From the NCBI GenBank assembly GCA_035601835.1, contig DATNNM010000013.1, forward strand, positions 1-57,388: DNA of 57,388 nucleotides, written 5' to 3'. Positions 33,931-43,374 of this stretch are shown here, in pieces. The notes beneath the pieces were generated by a model. The model saw nothing but the letters and a program-made list of their open reading frames with translations. It ran no database searches and was not told the origin of the DNA. The stretch is from Candidatus Tumulicola sp. (GTDB lineage: Bacteria; Vulcanimicrobiota; Vulcanimicrobiia; Eremiobacterales; Eremiobacteraceae). How positions within the stretch are numbered: the first letter of the stretch is position 1; each line of letters begins with the position of its first letter. A program made the translations under genes and the position numbers.

Positions 33931-35067
33931 ATGATCCCCCGCAAGATCGTCATCGCTCCTGACAAGTTCAAAGGCAGCCTGAGCGGAGCCGCCGCGGCCG
34001 CCGCGATCGCCGCCGCCTTCGCTGAGGTATTCCCCGACGCGGCGATCGTGCAGAAGCCGGTGGCGGACGGCGGCGAGGGAACCGCGCAGGCGCTGCTGGC
34101 GTCGCTGGGCGGACGAGAGGTGACGCGCAGCGTCACGGGTCCGGACGGGAAGCCCATCGAGGCGTCATTCGGGCTCCTGGGCGATGGAGGGGTCGCCGTC
34201 GTCGAGCTCGCTCGCGCCAGCGGCATCGCGCTGGTCGCGCGCGGCAAGAACGACCCAAGAACTGCCACCACCTATGGCACCGGAGAGCTCATCGATGCGG
34301 CGATCGAAGCGGGCGCGCGGCGCGTCATCCTTGCGATCGGAGGCAGCGCCACCAACGACGCCGGCAGCGGCGCTCTTGCCGCCTTGGGCGCGAGGTTTCT
34401 CGATGTCCGGGGGCGATCGTTGGCGCCCGGCGGCGCTGCGCTTGCCGGCCTCATGACGATCGAAACGGCGCTTTTGGAAGAACGGCTGCGCGGCATCGCC
34501 ATCGACATCGCGTCCGACGTCAGCAATCCGTTGTGCGGCCCCAATGGGGCGTCAGCGATCTATGGACCTCAGAAGGGCGCGTCGCCCGCGGAGGTGATCG
34601 AGCTCGATGCGGCGCTAGCGCGGTTCGCCGAGATCGCGGCTAGGACCACGGGAGTTGACATGCGCGACGTTCCCGGCGCGGGAGCGGCGGGCGGCGTGGG
34701 CGGAGGTTTCCTCGCGCTGGCCGGCGCGCGCTTGCGACCGGGCGCACAGCTGGTGCTGGAGGTCATCGGCTTCGACCAGGCGCTGGATGGCGCCGATCTC
34801 GTCGTCACCGGCGAGGGGAAGCTCGACCGACAAACGCTTGCCGGCAAGGCCCCGTTCGCGGTCGCTCAGGCAGCCCGCGCGAAGGGGATTCGGACGGTCG
34901 CCGTGGCGGGCAGGGTCGAATTGTCCCCGGACGAGTTGGAACAGACGGGGATCGAGCGAGCGGTTTCAATCGTGTCGCTCGGCGTCAGCTCCGGCGAGGC
35001 GATCGCGCGAGCAGAAGAGCTCTTGCGGATCGCAGCGCGACAGCTTGCAGAAGGTTTGAAGACCTAG
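33931..35067 (+). CDS. Glycerate 2-kinase, GlxK/GarK family
   Basis: 378 residues, matching type I glycerate kinases: IVIAPDKFKGSLSGAAAA at the N-terminus, PVADGGEGTAQAL, GGSATNDAGSG, GAAGGVGGGF and DLVVTGEGKLDRQT. It phosphorylates D-glycerate to 2-phosphoglycerate and sends it to lower glycolysis. Together with the dehydrogenase and the IclR regulator it forms a small glycerate-use module. Its TAG overlaps the yvcK stop on the other strand (CCTAGG). Confidence 0.93.
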   Translation: MIPRKIVIAPDKFKGSLSGAAAAAAIAAAFAEVFPDAAIVQKPVADGGEGTAQALLASLGGREVTRSVTGPDGKPIEASFGLLGDGGVAVVELARASGIALVARGKNDPRTATTYGTGELIDAAIEAGARRVILAIGGSATNDAGSGALAALGARFLDVRGRSLAPGGAALAGLMTIETALLEERLRGIAIDIASDVSNPLCGPNGASAIYGPQKGASPAEVIELDAALARFAEIAARTTGVDMRDVPGAGAAGGVGGGFLALAGARLRPGAQLVLEVIGFDQALDGADLVVTGEGKLDRQTLAGKAPFAVAQAARAKGIRTVAVAGRVELSPDELEQTGIERAVSIVSLGVSSGEAIARAEELLRIAARQLAEGLKT

Positions 35068-36410
35068 GTCGTCGCCGGACTCAGTTCTTGGATCAGGCCT
35101 GGGCCCTGAACGCGTTCCAGCACCAAATGCATCACGCTTTGCGCGAGGTGTTGCGGGTCGTGGCGGACCAACTGCGTCTCGGAGACGAAGTTGCCGGTGA
35201 CGGGGCCGAGGCGCAGCTCCGTCAGCCGCTCGAGATCCGCTTTGACGGGGTACGCGCCGTCAGACTCGTATCGCTTGAGCAGGCGTTGCGGCTGCTCGAT
35301 GTTGACCAGCACATGGTCGAAGAGCATCTTCCCGGTGCCGTTCAGCAGCGCTCGCGCGTGGTCGGCCGCGCTCAGGCCATCGGTTTCACCAGGCTGGGTC
35401 ATGATATTGCACACGTAGACCTTGAGCGCCATCGAGCGCTCGACGGCTTCCGCGATGCCCGGCACGAGCAAGTTCGGCATGACGCTCGTGTACAGGCTGC
35501 CCGGACCTAGCACGATAGCGTCGGCGGCGAGGATGGCTTCGATGGCTTCGTCAAGCGGCTCGCACGATTCGGGCACGAGCCGGATGGAGCGGATCGGCGA
35601 TTTGGATTTGGAGATATTCGACTCGCCCAGCACGACCGTGCCGTCCTCCAACGTGGCTTCCAGCGCGACGTTCGCGAGCGTGGAGGGCAGCACGCGGCCT
35701 TTGATATTGAGAACGCGCGAACTCTCCTTGATCGCGCTATCGAAGTCGCCGGCGATCCCAGACATGGCCGCCAAGAACAAGTTGCCGAAGGAGTGGCCCG
35801 TGAGACCGTCGCCTTCGTTGAAGCGATACTCGAACAAGTCGGTCATCATGGACTCGCTGTCCGCGAGGGCTACTAGGCAGTTGCGGATGTCGCCGGGCGG
35901 CAACACGCCGAGTTCGTGGCGCAGCCGGCCGCTGGAGCCGCCGTCATCGGCGACCGTCACGATCGCCGTGAGGTTGGTAGTATATTCTTTGAGGCCGCGC
36001 AGCAGCGATGATAGTCCGGTGCCGCCTCCGATGGCGACGATGCGATAGCCGCGATCGAGCTGCCGCCTCTCATACACCCGATCGACGAGTTGCTGCTCGC
36101 CTTTGGGGCTCACCGCCGACACGATCGAACGCATCCACTGACGTATCCCGAAATACACCAACACCAGGCCGACGGCGATGAAGACCCACTCGATGGTGAC
36201 CACGGAGATGCCGTCGCGCGCGACGAGCTGGCGATCGATATAGCCGTTGATCTGGAAATAGAAATTATGACCGCTCAGGAGTCGCCCAAAGCCGTTGAGG
36301 AATAGGAAGCCGCCGGCGAGGGCGAGCAGCAGCCAGCGTTTGACCTTCATACCGGGCGCAAGCCAGCGCAGCCAACGGAAGATGCCGGGCGTCGTCCTAC
36401 CGTTGAGCAT
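35064..36410 (-). CDS. yvcK: YvcK/CofD-like protein (gluconeogenesis factor family) with membrane anchor
   Basis: 448 residues. Two N-terminal transmembrane helices (about 24-45 and 70-90) precede the YvcK domain: VAIGGGTGLSSLLRGL, VTVADDGGSSGRLR, PPGDIRNCLVAL, GPGSLYTSVMPNLLV and MTQPGETDG. In Bacillus, YvcK binds UDP-sugars and affects cell-wall growth and carbon switching. The membrane form is common outside Firmicutes. Its start overlaps the rapZ end by 14 bp; the usual third partner whiA is absent here. Confidence 0.92.
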   Translation of the reverse strand: MLNGRTTPGIFRWLRWLAPGMKVKRWLLLALAGGFLFLNGFGRLLSGHNFYFQINGYIDRQLVARDGISVVTIEWVFIAVGLVLVYFGIRQWMRSIVSAVSPKGEQQLVDRVYERRQLDRGYRIVAIGGGTGLSSLLRGLKEYTTNLTAIVTVADDGGSSGRLRHELGVLPPGDIRNCLVALADSESMMTDLFEYRFNEGDGLTGHSFGNLFLAAMSGIAGDFDSAIKESSRVLNIKGRVLPSTLANVALEATLEDGTVVLGESNISKSKSPIRSIRLVPESCEPLDEAIEAILAADAIVLGPGSLYTSVMPNLLVPGIAEAVERSMALKVYVCNIMTQPGETDGLSAADHARALLNGTGKMLFDHVLVNIEQPQRLLKRYESDGAYPVKADLERLTELRLGPVTGNFVSETQLVRHDPQHLAQSVMHLVLERVQGPGLIQELSPATT

Positions 36411-37308
36411 CGCGGAACTCCACGAATGCGCGGACGCGCTTCGTGCGCAAGTGGGCGGCGAGTTCGTTGGCTATATAGACGGACCGATGGCGCCCGCCCG
36501 TGCAGCCGATGCCGATCGTCAGGTGCGCTTTGCCCTCGCGCATGAAGCGCGGCACGAGGTAGTCGAGAAACCCGAACAATTGGTTCTTGAACGCGCTGAC
36601 CTCTTCGTCAGCTTCGAGGAAGGCGATGACGGCCGGATGCGCGCCCGTGAGCAGCCGCAGCTCATCGACGTAGTTCGGGTTTGGAAGAAAGCGTACGTCA
36701 AAAACGAGATCGGCATCCAGCGGCACACCGTACTTGTAACCGAACGACACCACGGAAACGGTGAGAACGTCAGCGCGCGCGGTACCCTCGGTGGCGTGCC
36801 CAAGTTTTTCTTTGAGCGCGGCAAGGGTGAGCGTGGTGGTGTCGATGATGACGTCGGCGGCGTCGCGGATCGGTTTGAGCTCCGCGCGCTCCGCCAGAAT
36901 ACTGTCGATGATGCGGCCCCGATCGAGCGGATGTTTGCGCCGCGTCTCGGAGTAACGCCGCACGAGCATCTCGTCGCTGGCATCGAGGAAGACGACCCGG
37001 TAGGGGATCTGCTCGTGCTCGAGCGAGCGCAACTGACCCAGCACGTTGCCGAACATCTCCTCGCCGCGGATGTCGAGCACGAGCGCCACGCGGTTGAGGT
37101 TGCGGCTCGAGAGTGTCAGCTCGGCGAACTTCGGGATGAGACTCGGCGGGAGATTATCGACGCAGAAATAGCCCAGATCTTCCAGGCACTTCGCGGCATT
37201 GCTCTTGCCCGCCCCGGACATGCCGGTGACGATGACGAAATGTCTGGCCGGTGGCGGCTGCGCGGCTTCAGGTGACGGCAATGGCTGGTCGATTTGCTTC
37301 GAACTCAC
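36397..37308 (-). CDS. rapZ: RNase adapter RapZ / YvcJ-family nucleotide-binding protein
   Basis: 303 residues from GTG 37308, behind AGGAG; the open frame upstream to 37758 is a shadow of the DUF2203 gene. It has Walker A GMSGAGKSNA near residue 27, FVDNLPPSLIP, the RRYSETRRKHPL segment and the C-terminal RapZ domain (TIGIGCTGGRHRSVYIANEL). RapZ binds GlcN6P and small RNAs in E. coli; in other bacteria the role is less clear. It is paired with yvcK as in Firmicutes and Actinobacteria. Confidence 0.92.
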   Translation of the reverse strand: MSSKQIDQPLPSPEAAQPPPARHFVIVTGMSGAGKSNAAKCLEDLGYFCVDNLPPSLIPKFAELTLSSRNLNRVALVLDIRGEEMFGNVLGQLRSLEHEQIPYRVVFLDASDEMLVRRYSETRRKHPLDRGRIIDSILAERAELKPIRDAADVIIDTTTLTLAALKEKLGHATEGTARADVLTVSVVSFGYKYGVPLDADLVFDVRFLPNPNYVDELRLLTGAHPAVIAFLEADEEVSAFKNQLFGFLDYLVPRFMREGKAHLTIGIGCTGGRHRSVYIANELAAHLRTKRVRAFVEFRDAQR

Positions 37309-37413
37309 GTCTCCTAGGTACTTGGCGATTCGTCGGCTGAGGCCCCGCTCAAGGGGACGCGGACCGCGCCTGCGCGAAAACAGCCTGCATCGCCACCGAA
37401 AAGGTCGCCATTT

Positions 37414-37818
37414 TTGAAGATCTTCAGACTCGAAGAAGCTACCGCGCTCTTGCCCATCATCCGGCCGATGCTGGAGCGCCTGGTTCAACGCAGGCGCGAT
37501 CACGCTATCGCACTGCTCGAGGCCGGCGTCGCGCGCGGGTTCGAGCCGGAGGAAGGCGGATCTCCGCGCGCGCTCGTCCGTGAAGATCAGACGCGTGCAC
37601 TGCGCGACGAAGTGACGCGCCTGGTGGAGGCGATCCAGCGACACGGCTGCACCCTCAAAGATATGGATCTGGGTTTGGTGGATTTCCCCGCGCTGCGCGG
37701 CGGTCAGCTCGTGAATCTCTGCTGGAAGATGGACGAGGCGCAGGTCGGGTTCTGGCATGCGACCGATGAGGGTTTTGCTTCGCGTAAATCCTTATCGCGC
37801 CGCCGCGACGCCAAATAG
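37414..37818 (+). CDS. DUF2203 family protein
   Basis: 134 residues matching DUF2203: IFRLEEATALLPIIRPML at the N-terminus, a helical middle, GCTLKDMDLGLVDFPA and VNLCWKMDEAQVGFWHATDEGFASR near the end. The family has no known function. TTG start at 37414; divergent from rapZ and only 20 bp before the rnpB promoter. Confidence 0.88.
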   Translation: MKIFRLEEATALLPIIRPMLERLVQRRRDHAIALLEAGVARGFEPEEGGSPRALVREDQTRALRDEVTRLVEAIQRHGCTLKDMDLGLVDFPALRGGQLVNLCWKMDEAQVGFWHATDEGFASRKSLSRRRDAK

Positions 37819-37837
37819 TCCCCCTTATCCCTTTTTA

Positions 37838-37846
37838 TGCTATAAT
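37838..37846 (+). promoter_or_regulatory. Extended -10 promoter of rnpB
   Basis: TGC-TATAAT, a perfect extended -10 box, ends 6 bp before the first base of RNase P RNA, the normal distance to a start site. No -35 box is visible 17 bp upstream, as expected for extended -10 promoters. Confidence 0.75.
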
Positions 37847-37852
37847 GCCTTG

Positions 37853-38246
37853 GCCGAGCACGCCGGGCGATCGCAGGGCCGACGAAAGTCGGGCTTGAGG
37901 AAAGTCCGGGCTCCATCGGGCAGTGGTGCCAGCTAACGGCTGGTCGGGGCGACTCGAAGGAAAGTGCCACAGAAACAAACCGCCGCATGGAGTGCGGCCG
38001 AAAGGTCGCGCCTCAAGCGGTAAGGGTGAAATGGTGCGGTAAGAGCGCACCGGCAGTGCCGAGAGGCATTGGCCGGGCAAACCCCACCTGGAGCAAGACG
38101 GATGGGATCGCCGATTTCGGCGCGGGCTGCCCGCCCGACCCCACTTATGTCGCATCAGCCGTCCGGTGACGGACGCCGCAGAGAGATGGTCGCCGCCGCT
38201 CCGTTAAGGAGCGTGCACAGAACCCGGCTTACAGGCGTGCCTCGGC
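37853..38246 (+). ncRNA. rnpB: RNase P RNA, bacterial type A
   Basis: 394 nt. The P1 ends pair (GCCGAGCACGCC with GGCGTGCCTCGGC). The conserved core GAGGAAAGTCCGGGCTCC starts near 37892, with ACAGAAACAAACCGCC, the L15 sequence GGGCAAACCCC that pairs with tRNA CCA, and the terminal ACAGAACCCGGCTTACAGGC. It is the catalytic RNA that matures tRNA 5' ends. It has its own promoter and lies between DUF2203 and a convergent DUF2600 gene. Confidence 0.96.
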
Positions 38247-38272
38247 AAAATCTAAACTCGGACTAGTAGTCC

Positions 38273-39337
38273 CTACGCTTTCGCGAGCCGCGCGTACAGG
38301 TCCAGCAGCGGGCGCATCATCGAGGTGCGCGCGCCCTGCATCGACCAGTCGATGCCGACGGCGCGCAGAACGTCCTCAGCGGTCAGGCGCAGCGGCGAGC
38401 GCAACGCAGCCGGCCTTGTGCAGTAATAACCGCACATCGCGCGCAGTGCAAAAATATGCCGCTCCGCGTCGTCAAGCCGCGCCGCCCTCGCGATCGCAGT
38501 TTTCGCGATCCGCACGATCCCGAAGCGCGCTTCGCTCTCGTCCGGGTAGCACGCGACGAAGTTGAGTTCACGGTGTTCGCGATCTTCGACCTGATCGATG
38601 AAGTAATCGAGCAAGATGTGCAGCCCGGAGACGTAGGGGAAATATGCCTCGTGCAGCGCGGCGACGCGCGCCGGCGTGCAGTCGGCGCTAGAGGCGGCGA
38701 ACGCTAGCGCGAAGGTCGGCAGCGTCGACCCGCAGGCAGCAGCGCCTTCCCACCAGCGCAGATCAGGCGCCACGGAGGCGAACGCGGCCTCGCAACGGAC
38801 TTCGCGTTCTCCCGGCGCGAGGTGCTTGAGAGCCTGCAGCTCCGCGTAGCGGGCGGTGACGTCGAGGATGGACTCACGTGCTTGTTCCAGCGCCGGAAGC
38901 GCGGCAAACGCCTGCTGTGATTCGCGCACGAGGCCGGCGAGATAGCCCGAATCGTGGTGATCGCGATGCCGGAAATAATCGCGCAAGGGCGCGCCGGGCG
39001 TGACCGCGTCGAGCAGCGCCTCGTGAAGCGCGCGGAAATCATCTTCGGCCTCGGCGCCGAGCCGATCGCACAGGTTGTCGAGATAATCCACCGCGGTCTC
39101 GTACGCCGCCACCAGCCGGACGTAGTGGCGCGCGGCCACGTCGCCGAGAAACGTGGCGAGAATGCAGCCGCCGTGGACGTGAAAGTCCTTGTGGCGCATG
39201 CTGGCAAGCGCCTCGCGCCGCACCGCGGGATCTTCGATGCGCGACGCCCGTGCACGCAGACGTCTCATTTCGGCGGCCGCCAGCGGTACAATCCGGGTCA
39301 GGAAGCCGAAGGCCAGCCCAGCAGTTTGCTTGTCCAC
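38273..39337 (-). CDS. DUF2600 family protein (tetraprenyl-beta-curcumene synthase-like)
   Basis: About 354 residues from GTG 39337, chosen because the family begins just before AEMRRLRARASRIEDP. The open frame extends to a TTG at 39487, which would collide with the ribosome site of the divergent protease. DUF2600 landmarks are DYLDNLCDR, WWEGAAACGSTLP and the acidic GLHILLDYFIDQVEDREH, like YtpB of Bacillus, a large terpene synthase using C35 prenyl diphosphate. Which product this enzyme makes is not known. It ends 26 bp past rnpB. Confidence 0.75.
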   Translation of the reverse strand: MDKQTAGLAFGFLTRIVPLAAAEMRRLRARASRIEDPAVRREALASMRHKDFHVHGGCILATFLGDVAARHYVRLVAAYETAVDYLDNLCDRLGAEAEDDFRALHEALLDAVTPGAPLRDYFRHRDHHDSGYLAGLVRESQQAFAALPALEQARESILDVTARYAELQALKHLAPGEREVRCEAAFASVAPDLRWWEGAAACGSTLPTFALAFAASSADCTPARVAALHEAYFPYVSGLHILLDYFIDQVEDREHRELNFVACYPDESEARFGIVRIAKTAIARAARLDDAERHIFALRAMCGYYCTRPAALRSPLRLTAEDVLRAVGIDWSMQGARTSMMRPLLDLYARLAKA

Positions 39338-39499
39338 GCTACGGGCTAGTACGACGCGTCCCGTCAGCCTTCCGCCAGATAGGGCGACGCGCGGCGCCCG
39401 TCGTAATGGCGTTGTACCGTCATCATTTTCGTGCGCGAGCACGGTCGCCACGTGCGCTGACGCATCAGGGCAACCAGAAGGACCCAAGGAGGCTCCAAC

Positions 39500-42154
39500 T
39501 TGCGATACAGCGGTGCGGCAATTGCTGCAATTGCCACTCTTGTTTTCGTCGTTTCAATCTGCGCGCCGGCGACCGCCGCAGACACCATTAGAGCGATTCC
39601 GATCTCCATAACGCCCGTACCGACGCAAGGCTCCGCTGCCGAGGGCGCCATGCCGTACGAGAAATTCACCGACGGCGCCACGGCCCAACACGGCCTTTTC
39701 ACGGTCTGGCGCAAGGCCGGCAAGGTGTCGTTGGAGATCGCGCCGACGCAGCTCGACACGAACTACCTCATGGTGCCGACCCTGGTCAACGGCGTGGACG
39801 CGTCGAAGTTCCTGGTGTCCGGCATCCCCTTCGGATCGTGGCTGATCCAGTTCCATAAAGCCGGCGACCGCATCGTCACGACGGAGCAAAACCCCTACGG
39901 CAAGGCGCGTCCGAACTCCGCGGCGGCGCTGAGCGTCGCGTCGTCATACCCGGCATCCGTGATCAGTGCCGACGGCATCACGGCGATCGATAAGGCGACC
40001 GGCAACATCGTGTTCCCCGCAGACGTCTTCTTGAGCGATATCATCGATGTCACCAACCAAATCAACTTCAACACCTCAAATCCACAAGCGCACTACAACC
40101 TCAGCCCGCGCTTGAGCTATTTCGGTCCGACAAAGGCGTTCCCCAAGAATGTCGAGCTGGAATCCGATTTGACGATGTCCTCGTCGGTGCCTGACAACAT
40201 CGACGTGGTGCCGGACGCGCGCAGTCTGTTCTTGCGCGTGCACTACAGCCTGCTGGAATTGCCTGACGAGAACTACCGCGCGAGGCTCGCGGATGATCGC
40301 ATGGGCTATTTCCTCACGGCCCGGCGCCAGTACGACAACTACAAGACCGACACCAGTTTCGTGCGCTACATCAACCGCTGGCGCGTCGAAAAAGCCGATC
40401 CGACCGCGCGTGTGTCGCCGGCCAAGAACCCGATCGTGTTCTACCTGCTCGACGAGGTGCCCGATCAATATCGCGCGCCGCTGCGCGATGCGATGCTCGA
40501 GTGGAACAAGGCGTTCGAGGCCATCGGCATCACGCATGCGATCGAAGTGCGCCAACAGCCCGCCGACCCGAACTGGGATCCGGATGACGCGCGCTACTCG
40601 ATCGTGCGCTGGGCCACGACGGACATCCCGGCATTCGGCGCCGCCGGACCATCGATCACCAACCCGCTGACGGGCGAGATCTTCCGCGGTGAGGTGATCA
40701 TGGACGCGAACATCGCGCGCTCGTTCGGCGTGAACTACAATGAGATCATCCAGCCGACGACCGCGCGCACGCCAGCGCAAGACCTTGCATGTCAATTGCG
40801 TGACTGCGACTTCGCCGCGGAGGCGATCCAGCAGATGAGCTGGGGCTTCCTGGCGCTGTCGTTGGATGGCAAACTCGCGTCGGGCGGCAGCTACCCCGAC
40901 TGGTACGTGAACGACGGCATCAAGAGCATCATGCTTCACGAGTTCGGGCACACGCTCGGGCTGCGTCATAATTTCCAAAGCCATAACGTCTACAGCCTCG
41001 CGCAGGTGCGGAACAAGGCTTTCACGCGCTCGCACGGGATCGTGGGCTCGGTGATGGAGTACACCCCGGTCAACCTGTCGCCGCACGGCAAGCCGCAAGG
41101 CGATTTCTTCCAGACCCTGATCGGCCCGTGGGATTACTTCCAGATACGATACGGATACCAGCCGATCGCGGCGAGTTCGACCGAAGGCGAGAAGCCCGTG
41201 CTCGATTCGATCGCAGCCCAGTCCACTAAGCCGGAGCTGACCTACGCGACGGACGAAGACGTTTCGTGGAACAGCGGTTTTGCCACCGACCCGCGAGCGG
41301 TGCAGTTCGAGCTGAGCAACGACGCGCTCTCGTACGCGGAGGGGGTGCTGTCGATCGACCGACGCTTGCTCGACAGCCTCGCATCGCGCCGGCCGCTGCA
41401 GGGCCGCAGCTACGCGGACGTGCGGCGCGATATAGTCACCATCATGAACAGTTGGGGACGCTATACGCTGTTCGCGACGCGCTATATCGGAGCGGAGCAC
41501 TTCACGCGCAACCACCGCGGCGACCCCAACGCGAAGATCCCGTTCACGCCGGTGGCTCGCGCGGAGGAGCGCCGGGCTTACGAGCTGCTTGACAAATACG
41601 CGTTCAGCGACAATGCGATGAGAGTTTCTCCGACGCTGTTGAACAGCGCCGGTGACAGCCGCTATTCGCACTGGGAAACCGACGTCAACGGAGCGGGGCG
41701 GCTCGACTTCCCGTACGAGGAGAGCGCGCTGCTGCTGCAATCGAGGCTGCTCCGCTTGATGTTCCAACCCGCGGTGCTTTCGCGACTGGTCAGTCTCGAA
41801 TCGCGCACGACCTCACGCGGTCAGACGATGAGCATCAGCGACCTGTACGACTGGACGGACTCGAGCATCTACGGAGATCTTTCGCGTGGGGGCTTGTCAA
41901 GCGTGAACTCGATCCACCGCGCGGTGCAACACCGTTACGCGGAGATACTCGCGCACATCTTGCTCAAACCCGACCCGGGAACGCCGTCGGATGCGCGCGC
42001 GCTGGCGCGCTACCATCTCGCGTCGCTCTCAGAGCGGATCACGGCGGCACTGCACCGCAACAATCTGGACGAGGTGACCACCGCCAATCTGCTGGATATC
42101 CGGACGCTGGCGGATCGCGCCATCTCCGCCCAGATCACGATCCCCCCACAATAG
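39500..42154 (+). CDS. Secreted zinc metalloprotease (DUF5117/DUF4953 type)
   Basis: 884 residues with a signal peptide (IAAIATLVFVVSICAPATAA). The DUF5117-type domain covers about 40-300; the metzincin-like catalytic domain has HEFGHTLGLRH near residue 480, giving three zinc ligands and a catalytic Glu, with GSVMEYTPVN downstream as a possible Met-turn. A helical C-terminal region follows. It is probably periplasmic or exported; substrate unknown. TTG 39500 is preceded by a strong AGGAGG. Confidence 0.88.
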   Translation: MRYSGAAIAAIATLVFVVSICAPATAADTIRAIPISITPVPTQGSAAEGAMPYEKFTDGATAQHGLFTVWRKAGKVSLEIAPTQLDTNYLMVPTLVNGVDASKFLVSGIPFGSWLIQFHKAGDRIVTTEQNPYGKARPNSAAALSVASSYPASVISADGITAIDKATGNIVFPADVFLSDIIDVTNQINFNTSNPQAHYNLSPRLSYFGPTKAFPKNVELESDLTMSSSVPDNIDVVPDARSLFLRVHYSLLELPDENYRARLADDRMGYFLTARRQYDNYKTDTSFVRYINRWRVEKADPTARVSPAKNPIVFYLLDEVPDQYRAPLRDAMLEWNKAFEAIGITHAIEVRQQPADPNWDPDDARYSIVRWATTDIPAFGAAGPSITNPLTGEIFRGEVIMDANIARSFGVNYNEIIQPTTARTPAQDLACQLRDCDFAAEAIQQMSWGFLALSLDGKLASGGSYPDWYVNDGIKSIMLHEFGHTLGLRHNFQSHNVYSLAQVRNKAFTRSHGIVGSVMEYTPVNLSPHGKPQGDFFQTLIGPWDYFQIRYGYQPIAASSTEGEKPVLDSIAAQSTKPELTYATDEDVSWNSGFATDPRAVQFELSNDALSYAEGVLSIDRRLLDSLASRRPLQGRSYADVRRDIVTIMNSWGRYTLFATRYIGAEHFTRNHRGDPNAKIPFTPVARAEERRAYELLDKYAFSDNAMRVSPTLLNSAGDSRYSHWETDVNGAGRLDFPYEESALLLQSRLLRLMFQPAVLSRLVSLESRTTSRGQTMSISDLYDWTDSSIYGDLSRGGLSSVNSIHRAVQHRYAEILAHILLKPDPGTPSDARALARYHLASLSERITAALHRNNLDEVTTANLLDIRTLADRAISAQITIPPQ

Positions 42155-42182
42155 GAGACTTCGTTCTCACTATTGTGACCGC

Positions 42183-42617
42183 GTGAACGTTGAACTCTCA
42201 CGGGCCACGCCCGACGATCTCGACTTCGTCGTCGGCCTCGACGCGATGGTCCCGGGAACCCCGCGAGCGGACGAATGGTATCGCGCGCAGATCGCGGCCG
42301 GCACTTGCACCATCGCGCGCATCGACGGCCAGCGCGTCGGATACTCGATCGTGCATCGCGGGTTTTTCCGGCGCGATTTCATGTCGATGCTCGTGGTGCG
42401 ACCCGAGTTCCGGCGGCGCGGCGTCGCCCGCGCGCTCTTCGCAGATGCCGAAAGGCGCTGTGATGGAGACGTCTTCACCTCCACCAATGAATCGAATGTC
42501 CGGATGCAGAACGTGCTCGAACGGTTGGGATACGAGCGCAGCGGTCACATCGACAACATCGACCCGGGTGATCGGGAACTCATCTATTATAAGCGAGTGC
42601 AGCTTGAAGACGTTTAA
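42183..42617 (+). CDS. GNAT-family acetyltransferase
   Basis: 144 residues. The GNAT core has motif A MLVVRPEFRRRGVARALFADAE and the C-terminal NVLERLGYERSGHI. It transfers an acetyl group from acetyl-CoA; substrate unknown. GTG start at 42183. The 3' end overlaps the thioesterase start by 14 bp, so both are probably one transcript. Confidence 0.82.
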   Translation: MNVELSRATPDDLDFVVGLDAMVPGTPRADEWYRAQIAAGTCTIARIDGQRVGYSIVHRGFFRRDFMSMLVVRPEFRRRGVARALFADAERRCDGDVFTSTNESNVRMQNVLERLGYERSGHIDNIDPGDRELIYYKRVQLEDV

Positions 42618-43104
42618 GGGCGAGCCCAAGACCCTGACGGTGACCTGGTACAGCCCAGATCGCGAGCGCGACCGCGCGATGAGCGGGCTCGAGTGGCTGA
42701 AGGCGGTTCAAAGCGGCGAGATGCCGCCGCCGCCGATGGCGGCGCTCATGGGCATCGATCGCATCGTCGAGGTCGAGCCCGGGCGCGTGGTGTTCTCGGC
42801 GCCGATCGGCGGGCATCTGTATAACGGCGGCGGCGTGGTCCATGGTGGCTTTGCGGCCACGCTGTTCGATACGGCGCTCGGCACGGCGATCTTCTCGAAA
42901 CTTCCGGCCGGCGTCGGTTGCACGACGACTGACCTGCACGTGCGTTACCTCAAGGCGCTGACCGTGAAGACCGGCCGCGTGTTCTGCGAAGCAAAGGTGA
43001 TACACGTGGGCCGCTCGACCGCGACGGCCGAGGCGCGCCTGACGGACGAAAACGGCGTGCTGTACGCCCACGCGACCACCGCCTGCGCTATCCTGCGGGA
43101 ATGA
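42604..43104 (+). CDS. PaaI/YdiI-type hotdog thioesterase
   Basis: 166 residues from TTG 42604. That start keeps the conserved lead KTLTVTWYSPDRERDRAMSG, which other members share ahead of GLEWLKAVQSGEMPPPP. The hotdog domain has NGGGVVHGGFAATLFDTALG and VRYLKALTVKTGRVFCEAKV. It probably hydrolyses acyl-CoA thioesters. The larger open frame from 42190 is a shadow of the GNAT gene. Confidence 0.85.
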   Translation: MKTFKGEPKTLTVTWYSPDRERDRAMSGLEWLKAVQSGEMPPPPMAALMGIDRIVEVEPGRVVFSAPIGGHLYNGGGVVHGGFAATLFDTALGTAIFSKLPAGVGCTTTDLHVRYLKALTVKTGRVFCEAKVIHVGRSTATAEARLTDENGVLYAHATTACAILRE

Positions 43105-43121
43105 CGGCCTAGCTTTCAGCT

Positions 43122-43360
43122 TTAGTTCTTGGCCCAGAAATCGGCGGACGTCAGGACCGGTACGATTTCAAAGTCGATCAAGTCGTCCCAGCGGCGGACC
43201 CAAAGGTCTATTGCCCCTTTATCGGGTGCTTCCATGACCTGGAAGCAGCGAGCGCCGACTGAGTCCACCCAGCTGGCGTGGTAAAGGACCCCTTCGGGCA
43301 GCGTTCGCCGATCCGAATCGTATCGCCATGCTTGAAGCGTTCGACGACCATGAATAGCAT
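43122..43360 (-). pseudogene. DUF3303 family gene, broken by a frameshift/deletion
   Basis: From ATG 43360 the frame reads MLFMVVERFKHGDTIRIGER and then goes wrong. The remainder continues in another frame from near 43290: LPEGVLYHASWVDSVGARCF, VMEAPDKGAIDLWVRRWDDL and DFEIVPVLTSADFWAKN, ending at TAA 43124-43122. Both halves match DUF3303, with roughly 8-10 residues missing at the junction. So a small deletion not divisible by three has broken the gene; assembly error is the alternative. It lies just outside the tRNA-Ala islet. Confidence 0.8.
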
Positions 43361-43374
43361 GCCGAAATGTTTTA

